Assembly (NCBI GenBank): GCA_006386115.1
Contig: VFIW01000005.1
Span: 62,001 to 126,000 of the forward strand
Length of the DNA stretch: 64,000 nucleotides
Source: Globisporangium splendens
Taxonomy: Eukaryota; Oomycota; Peronosporomycetes; Pythiales; Pythiaceae
Direction: 5' to 3'
The notes below the pieces were generated by a model. The model was not told the origin of the DNA. It was given only the letters and a program-made list of their open reading frames with translations, and did not search any database. Below are positions 9,204 through 19,500 of the stretch, in pieces. Position numbers and translations under genes: made by a program. Position 1 is the stretch's first letter. The number at the start of each line of letters is the position of its first letter.

Positions 9204-11005
9204 TCACTCCAGTGAGTGAATGAATGCGCATAGCTGCGCAGAATGTCCTCGAGCGTGCGGTTTACACGCTCGGTCTGACCATCTGTCTGCGGATGATCAG
9301 CTGTCGACATCTTGAGCTGAGTGCCCAAGAGTCGGAACAACTCTTGCCAGAAGGCAGCTGTGAATCGTGGATCTCGGTCCGACACGATTTCTGTTGGCAT
9401 TCCGTGTAACCTAAACACAGAATCGAGGAATATCTGCGCTGTCTGCTTTGCGGTGACGCTAGCAGGGACAGCGCTGAGATGGATCATCTTGCCGAAGCGA
9501 TCCACGATAGCGAGGATCCCAGTCTTCTTGCTGGAGTCAGCAGGAAGACCGAAGATGAAGTCCATCGAGACTGACTTCCAACAGTCCGTCGGGACTGGCA
9601 GAGATCGCAGCGGTGCGTTGGTGACCGGTGCTGGCTTGACGCGCTGGCAAACCTCGCATGCGCGTACGTATTTGCGGACCCACTTGTATTGGTGGGACCA
9701 ATAGAAGTCGCGGGAAAGCGCGAGATACGTTTTCTCGCGTCCTGGATGACCGCGGAAAGGCGCATCGTGGTACTCGAAGAGCACACGATTGCGAAGGTCA
9801 CTATCGTTTGGAACGACAGCGCGTGGCTCGTCGCTGTCATCTATACGGTAGTAGAGAACATCGTTGCGCATCTCGTAACGATGTAGACGAGCGCGTTGAG
9901 CCGGATCCAACGCCTTGAGCGACTTATCAGACGGGTCTGACAAGTGGGCAACAAGTCGACTGATGTCGCTATCTGTCGCATACGCTCTTTTGATATCGTC
10001 GAGGAGCGACGATGTCGGCGTGCTTTCCCGTGTGATTGCCATCACACGGTCTTCCTTTGAGTCGTTTGCTTTCGACTCAAAGTCTGGGTGACGTGAGAGC
10101 ACATCCGCGATCACGTTGAACCGACCGGGTTTGTACTCGACGTCAAACTCGTACACCGCAAAGAAAGAAAGCCATCGGGCCATTCTTTGCGACAGATGTG
10201 GCGACTTCACTGCGGTGCGGAGCGAAGCGTGGTCAGTGTAAACGGTGAACCGTTTACTTCCGAGCAAATACGCTCTGAACTTCGTAAGAGCGTACTTCAT
10301 GGCAAGCAACTCCTTGTCATGAACCGGATAATTGTGCTCAGCTGGCTTCAGCTGACGCGACTGATAGCAGATCACGCGTTCTCGATCTGCATCGTCGTGA
10401 TGCATGAGCGCGCACCCGATTGCAAAGTCGGATGCATCGCAGACCACATAGAATGGTCGCTCGTGATCGGCGATCGCGAGAACCGGAGCTTCCATGAGGC
10501 TGTGTTTCACCTTAACGAATGCTTCTTGACATTCGTCGGACCACTTCCAATCGACATCTTTCTTCAGTAAAGGTGAAAAAGGTCGGATGATACCCGCATA
10601 GTTCTGCGAGTACTTATGGAGATACGTCGCAAGTCCGAGGAACTTGCGAAGATCCTTTTGGCTTGTTGGAACAGGCCAATCGTTGATCGCCTTGATCTTT
10701 TCGGGATCAGGACACACTCCGTTCTTGCCGACAAAGCAACCGAGAACGGGGATCTCATCAACACCAAACATACACTTTTGTATGTTTGCGTACAGCTTGT
10801 GCTTCCGCATCAAGTCGAGGAGCTTTCGGAGGTGCTCTCTGTGCACTTCCACATCGGATGCAGCATCCGATGCACGACTGTGTATGAACACGTCGTCAAA
10901 ATAGCTTGGTGCGAAGTCTCGCACTGGCCGTAATAGTTGCGTGACGCATCTATTGAACGTGGCGGGAGCATTTGTTAGTCCTGTGGCATTACGAGCCACT
11001 CCCAC
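9071..11005 (-). pseudogene. Pol A: end of RT, RNase H and integrase core
   Basis: It starts in the RT palm (NAPATFNRCVTQLL) and has SYFDDVFIH (YxDD box as YFDD), RNase H FYVVCDASDFAIGCAL and YTDHASLR, the integrase HHCC module (HPGREKTYL to CEVCQRVK) and the DDE core (SMDFIFGLP, VSDRDPRFTAAFW, HPQTDGQTERVNR). A 1-bp deletion at about 9,090 (ATCCACC versus ATCCCACC in element B) shifts the frame into the C-terminal segment. Confidence 0.88.
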
Positions 11006-11643
11006 AGCATCCCGCTCGGGGTGCTGACTGCTGTGAAAGGGATATCCTTTTCACGCATCAAGATTTGATAGAATCCATCTCTCAAATCGATCGTACTAAA
11101 GATAGTACTACCTTGCATGCTGTCAATGATGACATCTTTGTGAGGTATCGGCGTTTGCGCCGGGATTGTTGCCGCATTCAACTTGTTGAACGCATGCACG
11201 ATCCTCCAACCTCCTGTGGCCTTTTTCACACAGAAGGTGGGACTGCAGTGCGGAGAATTCGACTCGCGCACTTGTCCTGCTTTACGACGAGCTTCAAAGA
11301 ACTCGTCGATCGCCTTGACTTGCTCTCGAGGCAGTGGCCATTGCCTCGTGACGCAGTACTTTGTTCCCGGCTTGAGATCAATCTCATGCCGAACTCCTTT
11401 GTCTGTCGGAAGACGACAAGGTACATCTTCTGGGAATACGTCTTCGTATTCCTTCAACAGCCCATAGAATAGACTGTCCTTCAGGGATTCCCATCCCTGA
11501 GCCTGGAATCGTTCCTTTTTGGTCGGCTCGTCGAACACCTCAGTGTCCATCACTGATGATGACGCAAGGAAACATTCATCGAGTGGGTGTCTCTGCACTG
11601 CCGACTCGGCATTGATCGATCCTCCCGAGGAGCGATGTAACAA
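10975..11643 (-). pseudogene. Pol A: N-terminal reverse transcriptase
   Basis: It carries the RT entry region (GVRHEIDLKPGTKYCVTRQW, GWRIVHAFNKLNAATIPAQ) and first catalytic Asp (FSTIDLRDGFYQILM). The frame runs into a stop right after WLVMPQD because one base is missing near 10,985 compared with element B. Its frame is offset from the protease ORF upstream by the same amount as in elements B and C, so that junction may be a genuine frameshift rather than decay. Confidence 0.85.
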
Positions 11644-12347
11644 ATATGCTCGAGGGTGCCTCGATGCAGTTCTTTCATGAACCGTTTCTGGCTCATGATG
11701 GGTAGCGTCACCACTTCCGAAGCGTCCTTCGGAGGGTCTTCTAACGCCATCTCATGAATATGAGATCCATCTTCATCAGTGACCATGACACTGATGACTT
11801 CGCACGAGGAGCCTTGATCAGAGGTCTCCATTGGCGGTACCTTTCCTTCGTCATCGCTCTTCTGAACAGAGCGATGAGCAACCGAAGTCTGTCCTTTAGA
11901 CTTTCGGGCGGCTTCGCCATCGAGCATCGTGCTAAGGGGGACATCGCACACCCTTGCGTCATGTTCGCTTACCGACAGCGCGTTGCGCGCCGACGGGCGG
12001 TTAGCCTTGTTCCGCTTCATAGCGGGGTAACTGATCGATTGTTGATTCCAATCGATGATCGGCTGATACTTCTTCAGCCATGGCATTCCAAGGATGACAT
12101 CGAACTTGTCATCTAAATCCAGCCAAACGAAGTCTCCTTCCATTTGGCGTCCATCATCATGCGTGACGCGGAGTCGTGTCACGTGTTTCTCCGTCGCGAC
12201 GGTGGCACCTGTTGCCAATCGCACGGTGATCATCAAGTCGGAGGAATGTGATTCCTCCGAGCTTACTTTCGCTAGCTCACGGGCGACGTGCGATCGAACA
12301 AAGTTGTTTGACGCACCCGTATCTAGCGGTCCCCGTAGAGGGGTCGC
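11550..12347 (-). pseudogene. Aspartic protease of element A, 5'-truncated
   Basis: LDTGASNNFVRSHVARELAK is the aspartic protease active site (D-T-G-A); ILGMPWLKKYQPIIDW is the flap/hydrophobic end typical of gypsy proteases. An acidic linker of about 130 residues follows before RT. The open frame extends artificially into the LTR up to 12,413, but homology to element B ends at 12,347. Confidence 0.82.
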
Positions 12348-12737
12348 GTAACGGGAATGCCCGTTACACGGCGTACACGTGCGTTGAGGAAGCGCAGGTG
12401 AGAGGAAGGGCACAGGGTAACGCTGCGTCCAAAAGAAGGAAGGGAGCTTTGCGCGATAACGTGCAAAATGAGAAGTGAATTGAAATCTTAAGGTTTGAAA
12501 TGCAAATCTGATGGGTTGTTCCTACGGCGTCTTCGATTGGACGATAGTCGGGTGTCCAATCCGACTATCATCGAATGAGATTAAACTTTAATGGGATGTT
12601 CTTATTGGCTAAAATGCAATTGGCTGCATAGAGTGTTGATGGGTTAACGGGTGGGTTTGTAGAGAGTGGTAAACCCGTGTGGGTATGACCCACACTCTTT
12701 GTACCCAAGAACCCATATAATGGGAAGCCCCATTACA
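12348..12737 (-). repeat. LTR A2 (shared between elements A and B)
   Basis: This LTR is about 98% identical to 6,466-6,856. It is the outer boundary of element A's truncated protease on the left and directly precedes a second accessory ORF on the right, followed by the rest of element B. It starts CGTAACGGG rather than TGTAACGGG and ends CCATTACA. Confidence 0.85.
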
Positions 12738-14082
12738 TCATCCCCCGTAAAGCGATTGGTCACGTAGAAACGCGTACGCGGCCAATCCCTCTGGATTATT
12801 CTGTGTTCTTTCGTGTTCTTCCATGTTCGGAGGAACTGGTCACAAAAGGCAGAGCACTGAGTCTTGCGGGCTCAGTTCTCAGTGTGCGCCGTGCCCAACA
12901 GAGAGCTTTCCAGACGCCGCAAGCTGTGCGAGGTGAACCTCGTACAAATGTCTTCGATCGACAATGATGCTGTTGATTACGAGTCGAGTAGCGAGGAGGT
13001 GACTCCTTGCAGCACTCCAATGAGTAGCACCACGACGAATGTCGTGCGTGACGATCGGGAGGAAGAAGCCGAGTCTTCTTCCGTTGACCGTTCGAATCTC
13101 AAACGAAACGAAGCGAAACGTTCGTCGTCCGCGGCCCTCTTGAATGAGCCTACGCGGAAGAAGCGTCGTGAGGAGGGATCTCCTCACGGAGAAACGAGCG
13201 GATCCACCGTGGCGGTTGCCATTTCCGACGTCGGAGCGTCGGAAAGCGTGGCATCTGCCAACACGATGGAAAATCTCGGTCGGGAAGGATTAGCGTCAGC
13301 TGATCCCGACCAGGTGAATGCAGCGAGAAATATCCTTCTCACGCTGGACGCGTCCAATTGTGAACTGGAAGCTGTCGATCCACTCGAGGACTTGCTCTTC
13401 GATGTGGAATCCGAATCTGATGCGCAGGTTACTGCGTCATCGGGAAATAGCGAGTTGCCACGCCATCTTGCCTTTCCGGCGGAGGAGAAGGATCCGGTGA
13501 CGGGTCCTTCTGAAGGGATGGATTTCGTCCCTTCTAGCTGGAGTCACTTATGGGCGCCCAAACCTAATTGGGTTCGTGCACATCGTGGCACCAAGCATGG
13601 GGAAACTCACGCGCTGTACGATGTTAGTACCATCAAGGACGATGACTTCGTCCTTCGACAGAACTTCCATCCCAAGGCGCGCGAGGAGTTTTACATCGAC
13701 CTTTTCCATTCGATGCGGTACTTCGATGGTCGATCGAAGTCAAAGAAGTCTCACAGCGCTGAGAAACAAGCGGTGTTCCTTTCGCAAGCGTGGGGTGCCT
13801 TCGTTGTGAATTTCAACGAAGACGCTGCGAAGTGTGTCTCTCGATTGCGAGATAATCGGGATAAGTTCCTCCGGCACAATGCCGTTGGAAAGTTGTTGGC
13901 GATCCACGAGGAATGCGTGGATCTTGGGGTTCCGTGTGGAGTCAAAACCACACCGAGGGGTTGCCGCATCTGCACCAGAGATGATCCTCAGTTGACTGAG
14001 GAGCACCTTCGTGGTTACAACGGCGTGATGCTTCCTCGCGGATTGTAAGATCGAATCCGCGAGTTGTGGAAGCGAGAGTCGA

Positions 14083-14263
14083 TTAGCGTCGACTCTCGTA
14101 CTGCTGCACCAAGCCAGGAACATCGGCTTGGAGCATCGCGGCCGGTTCCCATGTATCTCGATCTGGCGGGTAACCAAGCCAACGAACGCGATAGACGCGC
14201 TACTTCTTCCCTCGCGACGATCGATCGCGATGAGCAAGTATCTTCTCCACGATCCAGCGTTGG
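14083..14263 (-). pseudogene. Chromodomain end of pol B, separated from pol by element C
   Basis: In the minus-strand continuation of pol B across element C, the chromodomain core VRWLGYPPDRDTWEP is preceded by a TAG at 14,200-14,202, exactly as in element A. The frame ends with TAA at 14,083-14,085. It lies antisense to the accessory ORF of element B. Confidence 0.75.
14259..14263. repeat. Target site duplication GTTGG, left copy (element C)
   Basis: GTTGG directly precedes LTR C. The uninterrupted version in element A reads CCAGCGTTGGTTCCCC, containing GTTGG once, which fits a 5-bp duplication as usual for Ty3/gypsy integrases. Confidence 0.85.
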
Positions 14264-14799
14264 TGTATCCGGACACTTCCGAGTTACGCAGCACGGTACG
14301 TGTGTGAGGAAGCGTATGCAACGCTTCTCTCAAGGACTCTGTTCCGAGAGCTGTTGCCTGCTTCCTGCAGTGCAACAATCGGTTACCTATAGGTCTCTAT
14401 AGAGTAACCGTCGATAACCAAAGGCTTTAGTTAACGGTAAAAAATGGAACTGTTTATTTGTTGGAGGTTGCCCTCTGTAGGACAACCTGGATTATCTTTA
14501 TGTAACTATGAACAATAGCAACCTCAAGTGTAATTACTCCCCATGGGACAATGAGTGGCCATGAAAGACTAACGCTAGTTGTCTTATGTGATTGGATGAA
14601 ATGCATGTTCAATTATATCCAATCGGAGGCGCCGTCACTCAGACTGGCTGCCGGCTCCACCGTAAAGGTTCGAGCAAGTACGACGAACCTCATGGTTCGG
14701 TCTTAAACTTGTTGCGCGTACTCTACGTACCGCAAGGTTCGGTTTGGTTGTGTGGCACAACACAAGTGCGTAACCATGTTACAGTGTAACCCCATTACA
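14264..14799 (-). repeat. LTR C left (3' LTR of minus-strand element C)
   Basis: This 536-bp repeat begins TGTATCCGG and ends CCCATTACA. It pairs with 22,222-22,756; roughly a dozen substitutions and one A-run length change separate them by eye, about 97% identity. A polypurine tract follows at 14,800. Confidence 0.9.
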
Positions 14800-14812
14800 C
14801 CACCCCCCACTT
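14800..14812 (-). other. Polypurine tract of element C
   Basis: On the minus strand AAGTGGGGGGTGG abuts the 3' LTR, as required for plus-strand DNA priming. Confidence 0.75.
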
Positions 14813-14983
14813 AAAGTGCGAAACACTCGAAGGGTCGGTGTGAGAAACGTGTGGATCTCGCGCGTGTGCACCGAGAAAGGGGAACATTCGTGTATTCCTC
14901 GGGAAAGAGCACAGCGGCGACGCGTGCGTTAATTTCACCGAGTGTTGGCACATATAGTCACTGTGCTCGCGCACGTGAGTATC

Positions 14984-16528
14984 ATGGCCACCAACAAAGC
15001 TGTCCGCGAGAAGCTCGCGCGACAAAAAGGGGAAGGCGTCGGCACTCTCGTCGAAACTCTGCGCAAGTGCGAGGAAGACAGAGAGGTCGCGCCGAGCGCA
15101 AGACGAACGACGGTCACCGCGGATGCAGTCGACGTGCCTGCGGAGAGCGACGGCAGGTCTGCTCTCACATCTGATAGCGCTCCTGCTATAAGCAGTGAGT
15201 TGCGATTCGGAGACCTCCCTTCCGTGAAGCCGCTGTTCGCGCGTGCTTTGGAAGAGGAGGAAGTGACTGAGGAATTCCTCGTCGTTGACAATGACGGGAG
15301 CTCGCTTGGAGACGAGGGAGCGCTCACCATGAAGCTCGGCTCCGTCGACTAGTGGGTCGAGTACGCAGAGATGCAAAGCGAGCGACACGCCGCTTATCTC
15401 CACAAGCTCGAGCGAGATCCATCCGCTGACGTCTCGATGTATCGGACGAAGGAGGAAAATGACGCCGTTGAGGCTGTCAACAATCGTAAGAGGAAGCACG
15501 AAGTCCTCATTACAAACGAAGAGGCAGGAGTGCGAGCCATCGTTCACGATGAGCTCAAGTACTCACTGCCCGAAATGCCGCCGCCAGAACTATGGCCGGC
15601 TGGCAAGACCGCATCGAATCTGCTCGCGAGAGCTAGACTTTGTGCGCGGGACTATGACGCTCAATTTAAAAATTGGCGTGAAAAGCGATTGCGGGATGAA
15701 AATGGGGAATTGCGTATTCACCCGATCCCAGTCGTCCTCTTTGTTGGAGAGACGGAAGAAGAGTACGATGCCGACTTCATGTCGTGCATCAGTAAAATTA
15801 AGGGAGGTAGCACTCGCACAGTGTCTACCGATCCGACAGCGCAACGCAGTCAACGTATGCAATTTGCAGTTGACCGTGTTCGTCTGTTTCGCTCCAAGCA
15901 GGGCGGTGGCACGCCTCTGCGAGCGGGCGGTCGCGCTGGTAACAGGCGACAAATTACTCGCGCGAATGACAGTCCCTCAGTTGCGCCTCAAAGGCGTCAA
16001 CAAGATCCGGGACGTCTTCGCGAAGACGTTCAGCAGGCTCCCACGAGCTCTGCGACACATCGTACCCACGCCACTTCACAAGGTAGTGGGTGTTCCACTT
16101 ACGCCGCTGCACACGCAGCAGGCGCTCAACATGGTAGTGGCGCTGTCCCTGCTTGTCAATCAGCGGGATAGGTGGCGCCCTACTTCGCTTCAGCATCGGT
16201 GGTTGCACCAGATGCGATGGTTCAGATGGTTCACGCGAACGCATCGTCTTTGGGGGCGCTACAGCAAGACGTCCGTACCCTTCGCCAGCAATATCTGGAC
16301 GAAACCTCGCTGTTAAAGCAGAGGGTGACAGCGCTTGAGACGGAGCTGAAGGAAGCTCGTCAGATGCTGGAGGAGTACCATGTCCGCGGGAAGCGCTTCC
16401 ACGCGAGGTACGCTCCGCGAGTGAAGACGCTTTGGGAGAGGCACAACGCGCTCGTGTCTCGATGGGCGGCGTCTGAGCCCCCTGATGAGACCGACGTGCT
16501 CCCGGACTGGGATAAAAATCCACAGTAG
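14984..16528 (+). pseudogene. Opposite-strand accessory ORF of element C (two in-frame TAGs)
   Basis: One plus-strand frame stays open from the ATG at 14,984 to the stop at 16,528 except for TAGs at 15,350-15,352 and 16,169-16,171. The product would have a charged N-terminus (MATNKAVREKLARQKGEG), an acidic middle, a block with ELWPAGKTASNLLARARL and VVLFVGETEEEYDADF, a Ser/Gln-rich spacer and a C-terminal coiled coil (LKQRVTALETELKEARQMLE). No known domain is recognised and there is no clear sequence match to the A/B accessory ORF, but the order (acidic, globular, coiled coil) and position are the same. Bases 15,954-16,528 code on both strands, being antisense to the chromodomain and integrase C-terminus of pol. 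The TAGs may be decay or readthrough sites. Confidence 0.65.
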
Positions 16529-19500
16529 CGTCATGGTAGCGTTTCAGCAAACCCACGTAGAACACGGGGTGCGTTGCCATTCTCGTTGGGAGATCGAGCT
16601 TGTAATTAAAGTCTCCAATCTTCTCCACAACAGTGTATGGCCCGATGAATCGTGGCAACAACTTACTCCCGCTGGGGAGCGTTGTGACTGCATCGTTTGG
16701 TAGGTTTTTAACGCTCAATAGCACTTTATCACCCACACAAAACGTTTGTTTGTTCTTTCTACCCGATTTATCGGCGTAGAGCTTTTGCTTGTCTTGCGCA
16801 GCAGCTAGTTGGTCGCGTACGCGACGCAACAATGCTGCGCGCTCACCGACAAATTGGCGCGCTGCCGCGACGGCTTTGTCTTGCTTTGTCGTTGCTCTCG
16901 CAGCGCGTGCTGCAGAGAGATCTATTTCTGCGCCGGTGTGTGACACCGCGCGTCCTTCCATTCGTGGCTGACGCTCGCATGAGCAGTCGCCTGATTCCGT
17001 CTGAGACTGGCTATTTTTAGCACGAGTACCGTAAATCGGTACCGTGGGAGAGCCATCTATAGGGACACGAGTACCGTAACTCAGTACCGTGGGTGATCCA
17101 TCTTTAGGGACACGAGTACCGTAACTCAGTACCGTGCCCGACATGTCAATACTCTGCGTGCTGTACGGTAAGACCGTGACAGATTCGGAACGCGATCGCA
17201 CAGGCGGCGCATCGCGCGCGTCCACGTGAGCGGTCGACGCCACGTCCGGTGACGGAGATCGCGCACTCGCATCGAGCGCAGCGAGTTGCCCTCCCACCTC
17301 AGAACGTTCGACGCCCTCGAACAGAGTGGCGGGTACGCGCGGGTGCCGCAGCGAGTTAAAATAGAACGGAGTCACGGCCGTAGAGGCGTGCTCGCTGCTA
17401 TTTATAGCAAACTCGACGTACGGCAGCCAGCGGCTCCAGTCGCGGGGATGATCGACAGCGATGCTGCGAAGAATATCCTCGACGACACGGTTCACGTGCT
17501 CGGTTTGCCCGTCTGTCTCGGGGTGATCGGCAGTGGACAACGCCAGATCTGTGCCGAGCAGGCGAAAGAGTTCGCGCCAAAAGGCGGCGGTAAAACGCGG
17601 GTCCCGGTCTGATACAATAGACTCGGGCAAGCCGTGATAGCGGGACACGTGCTCTAAAAATAGGCACGCCGTCTCTTGCGCAGTGACATGCTTGCGCACG
17701 GGTGCAACGTGCACCATTTTGCTCAGTCGGTCGACGAACACGACGACGCCTGTGTTGCGCGCCTTGTCTTCCGGGAAACCGAAGACGAAATCCATGCTGA
17801 CCGACTTCCAGCAGTCTTGCGGAATCGGCAGCGGATGCAGCGGCGCTTTGTTCTTGCCCGCAGGCTTCACGCGCTGGCACTGCTCGCATGAGCGTACATA
17901 ATTGGCCACCCATTTGTACTGGTATGGCTGCCAAAATACATTGGGCACTTGCAAGAAGGTCTTTTCACGCCCGAGATGCCCACTCGCTGGTGTATCGTGA
18001 AACTCATGAAGGATCGAAAGTTTCAGATCCTGGTCATGCGGTACATACACACGCGGGTAATCGAAGTTGGACAGTCGATGCCACAACAACCCGTCGTGGT
18101 AACTAAACCGAGCAAGCTTTGACTCGAGTTTGGCAGGCAATGACTCTTTGGACGAGCCGTCAAAGTGAGCAAGCAACAAGCGACACTCATCGTCCTTTGC
18201 ATAAAGCGACTGAATATTGTCCTTGAGCTTTGTTTGCACTCGACTGATGCTCAGATGCATGAGATCAGGAGTGCGCTCCAAACACAGGGCGTCAGAGCTG
18301 CTGTCAGCGCTCGACTCGTAATCTGGACGGCGCGAGAGCGCGTCCGCCAGAACATTTTCCTTTTCCGGCTTGTATTCGACCCGAAAGTTGAACTCGGAGA
18401 AGAATGCAAGCCATCGCGCCATTCGCTGCGATAAATGGGGGGAATTGATCGCGGTCCGCAAGGACGCGTGATCCGTGTACACAACGAACGGTGTCGCACC
18501 CAAAAGGTGGACCCTGAACTTCAAGAGAGCGTACTTGATCGCAAGCAGCTCCTTGTCGTGCACAGGATAATTCTTTTCAGCTGCCTTAAGCAGTCTGCTT
18601 TGGTATGACACGACGCGCTCATGGCCGTCATCATCCTTCTGCATCAGTGCACAGCCAATTGCAAAATCGCTGGCATCGCACACGACACTGAAAGCTTTCG
18701 TGTGGTCCGGCAACGCCAGGACAGGAGCGCGAACAAGCGACTCCTTCACGTCAATGAATGCATTCATGACATCGCTGGTCCAGTCCCATTCGACATCCTT
18801 TTTCAAGAGATGCGTGAGCGGACGGACTCTCGCCGCATAGTTGTGGCTGTACTTGTGCAAGTAATTTGCCAAGCCAAGCCACTTGCGCAAGTCCTTGACA
18901 TTCTTTGGGATCGGCCAGTCGGCGATCGCCTTGACCTTCTCTGGGTCCGCGCAGACGCCAGCTTTGCCAACATAGCAGCCCAGGATCGGTATCTCTGAGG
19001 CGCCAAAGATGCATTTCTTCAGGTTGCGATACAGACTGTTGTCTCGTAAGCACTGCAACACTGAGCGCAAATGTCTCTTGTGCACGTCAACGGCACTGAG
19101 ATCTCCTTCGGCACGACTGTGCACGAAGATGTCATCGAAATAGCTCGGTGCATACGCGCGATGAGGACGCAGAAGATGCGTTACCAGACGATTGAACGTC
19201 GCTGGTGCATTCTTCAAACCTTGCGGCATAACGAGCCACTCCCACAGCATCCCGCTGGGTGTGCTTACTGCCGTCAAGGGAACGCCACTCTCTCGCATGA
19301 GGATCTGATAGAACCCATCCATCAGATCCAGTGCGGAGAACACTGTCGAGCCGCCCATGGAGTCGATCAAGACATCCTTCCTTGGGATCGGCGTTTGTGC
19401 TGGAATGGTGGCGGCGTTCAGCTTGTTGAAAGCGTGAACAATGCGCCAGCCACCAGTCGCTTTCCGCACACAAAACGTGGGTGAGCTATGTGGAGATTTG

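Larger units (their letters stand above)
6466..12737 (-). mobile_element. Ty3/gypsy element A with opposite-strand accessory gene; gag deleted
   Basis: Two LTRs (6,466-6,856 and 12,348-12,737) about 98% identical flank pol on the minus strand and a long ORF on the plus strand. The 5' side is incomplete: protease is cut at 12,347 directly against the LTR, so gag, the primer-binding site and the protease N-terminus are missing. Pol has two 1-bp deletions (about 10,985 and about 9,090) compared with element B, and a TAG in the chromodomain. Confidence 0.85.
12864..14263 (+). pseudogene. Opposite-strand accessory ORF of element B, first part
   Basis: It is homologous along its length to 6,993-8,320 (shared WAPKPNWVRAHRGTKHG block, FHPKAREEFYIDLFHSM, CGVKTTP-GCRIC). 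It is open from 12,864 to a TAA at 14,046-14,048 where element A has CAA (Gln). Beyond the stop the same frame stays open until element C interrupts at 14,264 and resumes at 22,757. So apart from one nonsense change and the insertion this copy preserves the frame that A has lost by an indel. The product is unknown. Confidence 0.68.

Noticed and set aside
12348..12413. N-terminal extension of element A's protease ORF
   Set aside because: These residues are translated LTR sequence; homology to element B stops at 12,347.
13740..14378. Minus-strand 212-codon ORF over the accessory ORF of element B
   Set aside because: Shadow frame; the chromodomain on this strand is read in a different frame (14,083-14,263).
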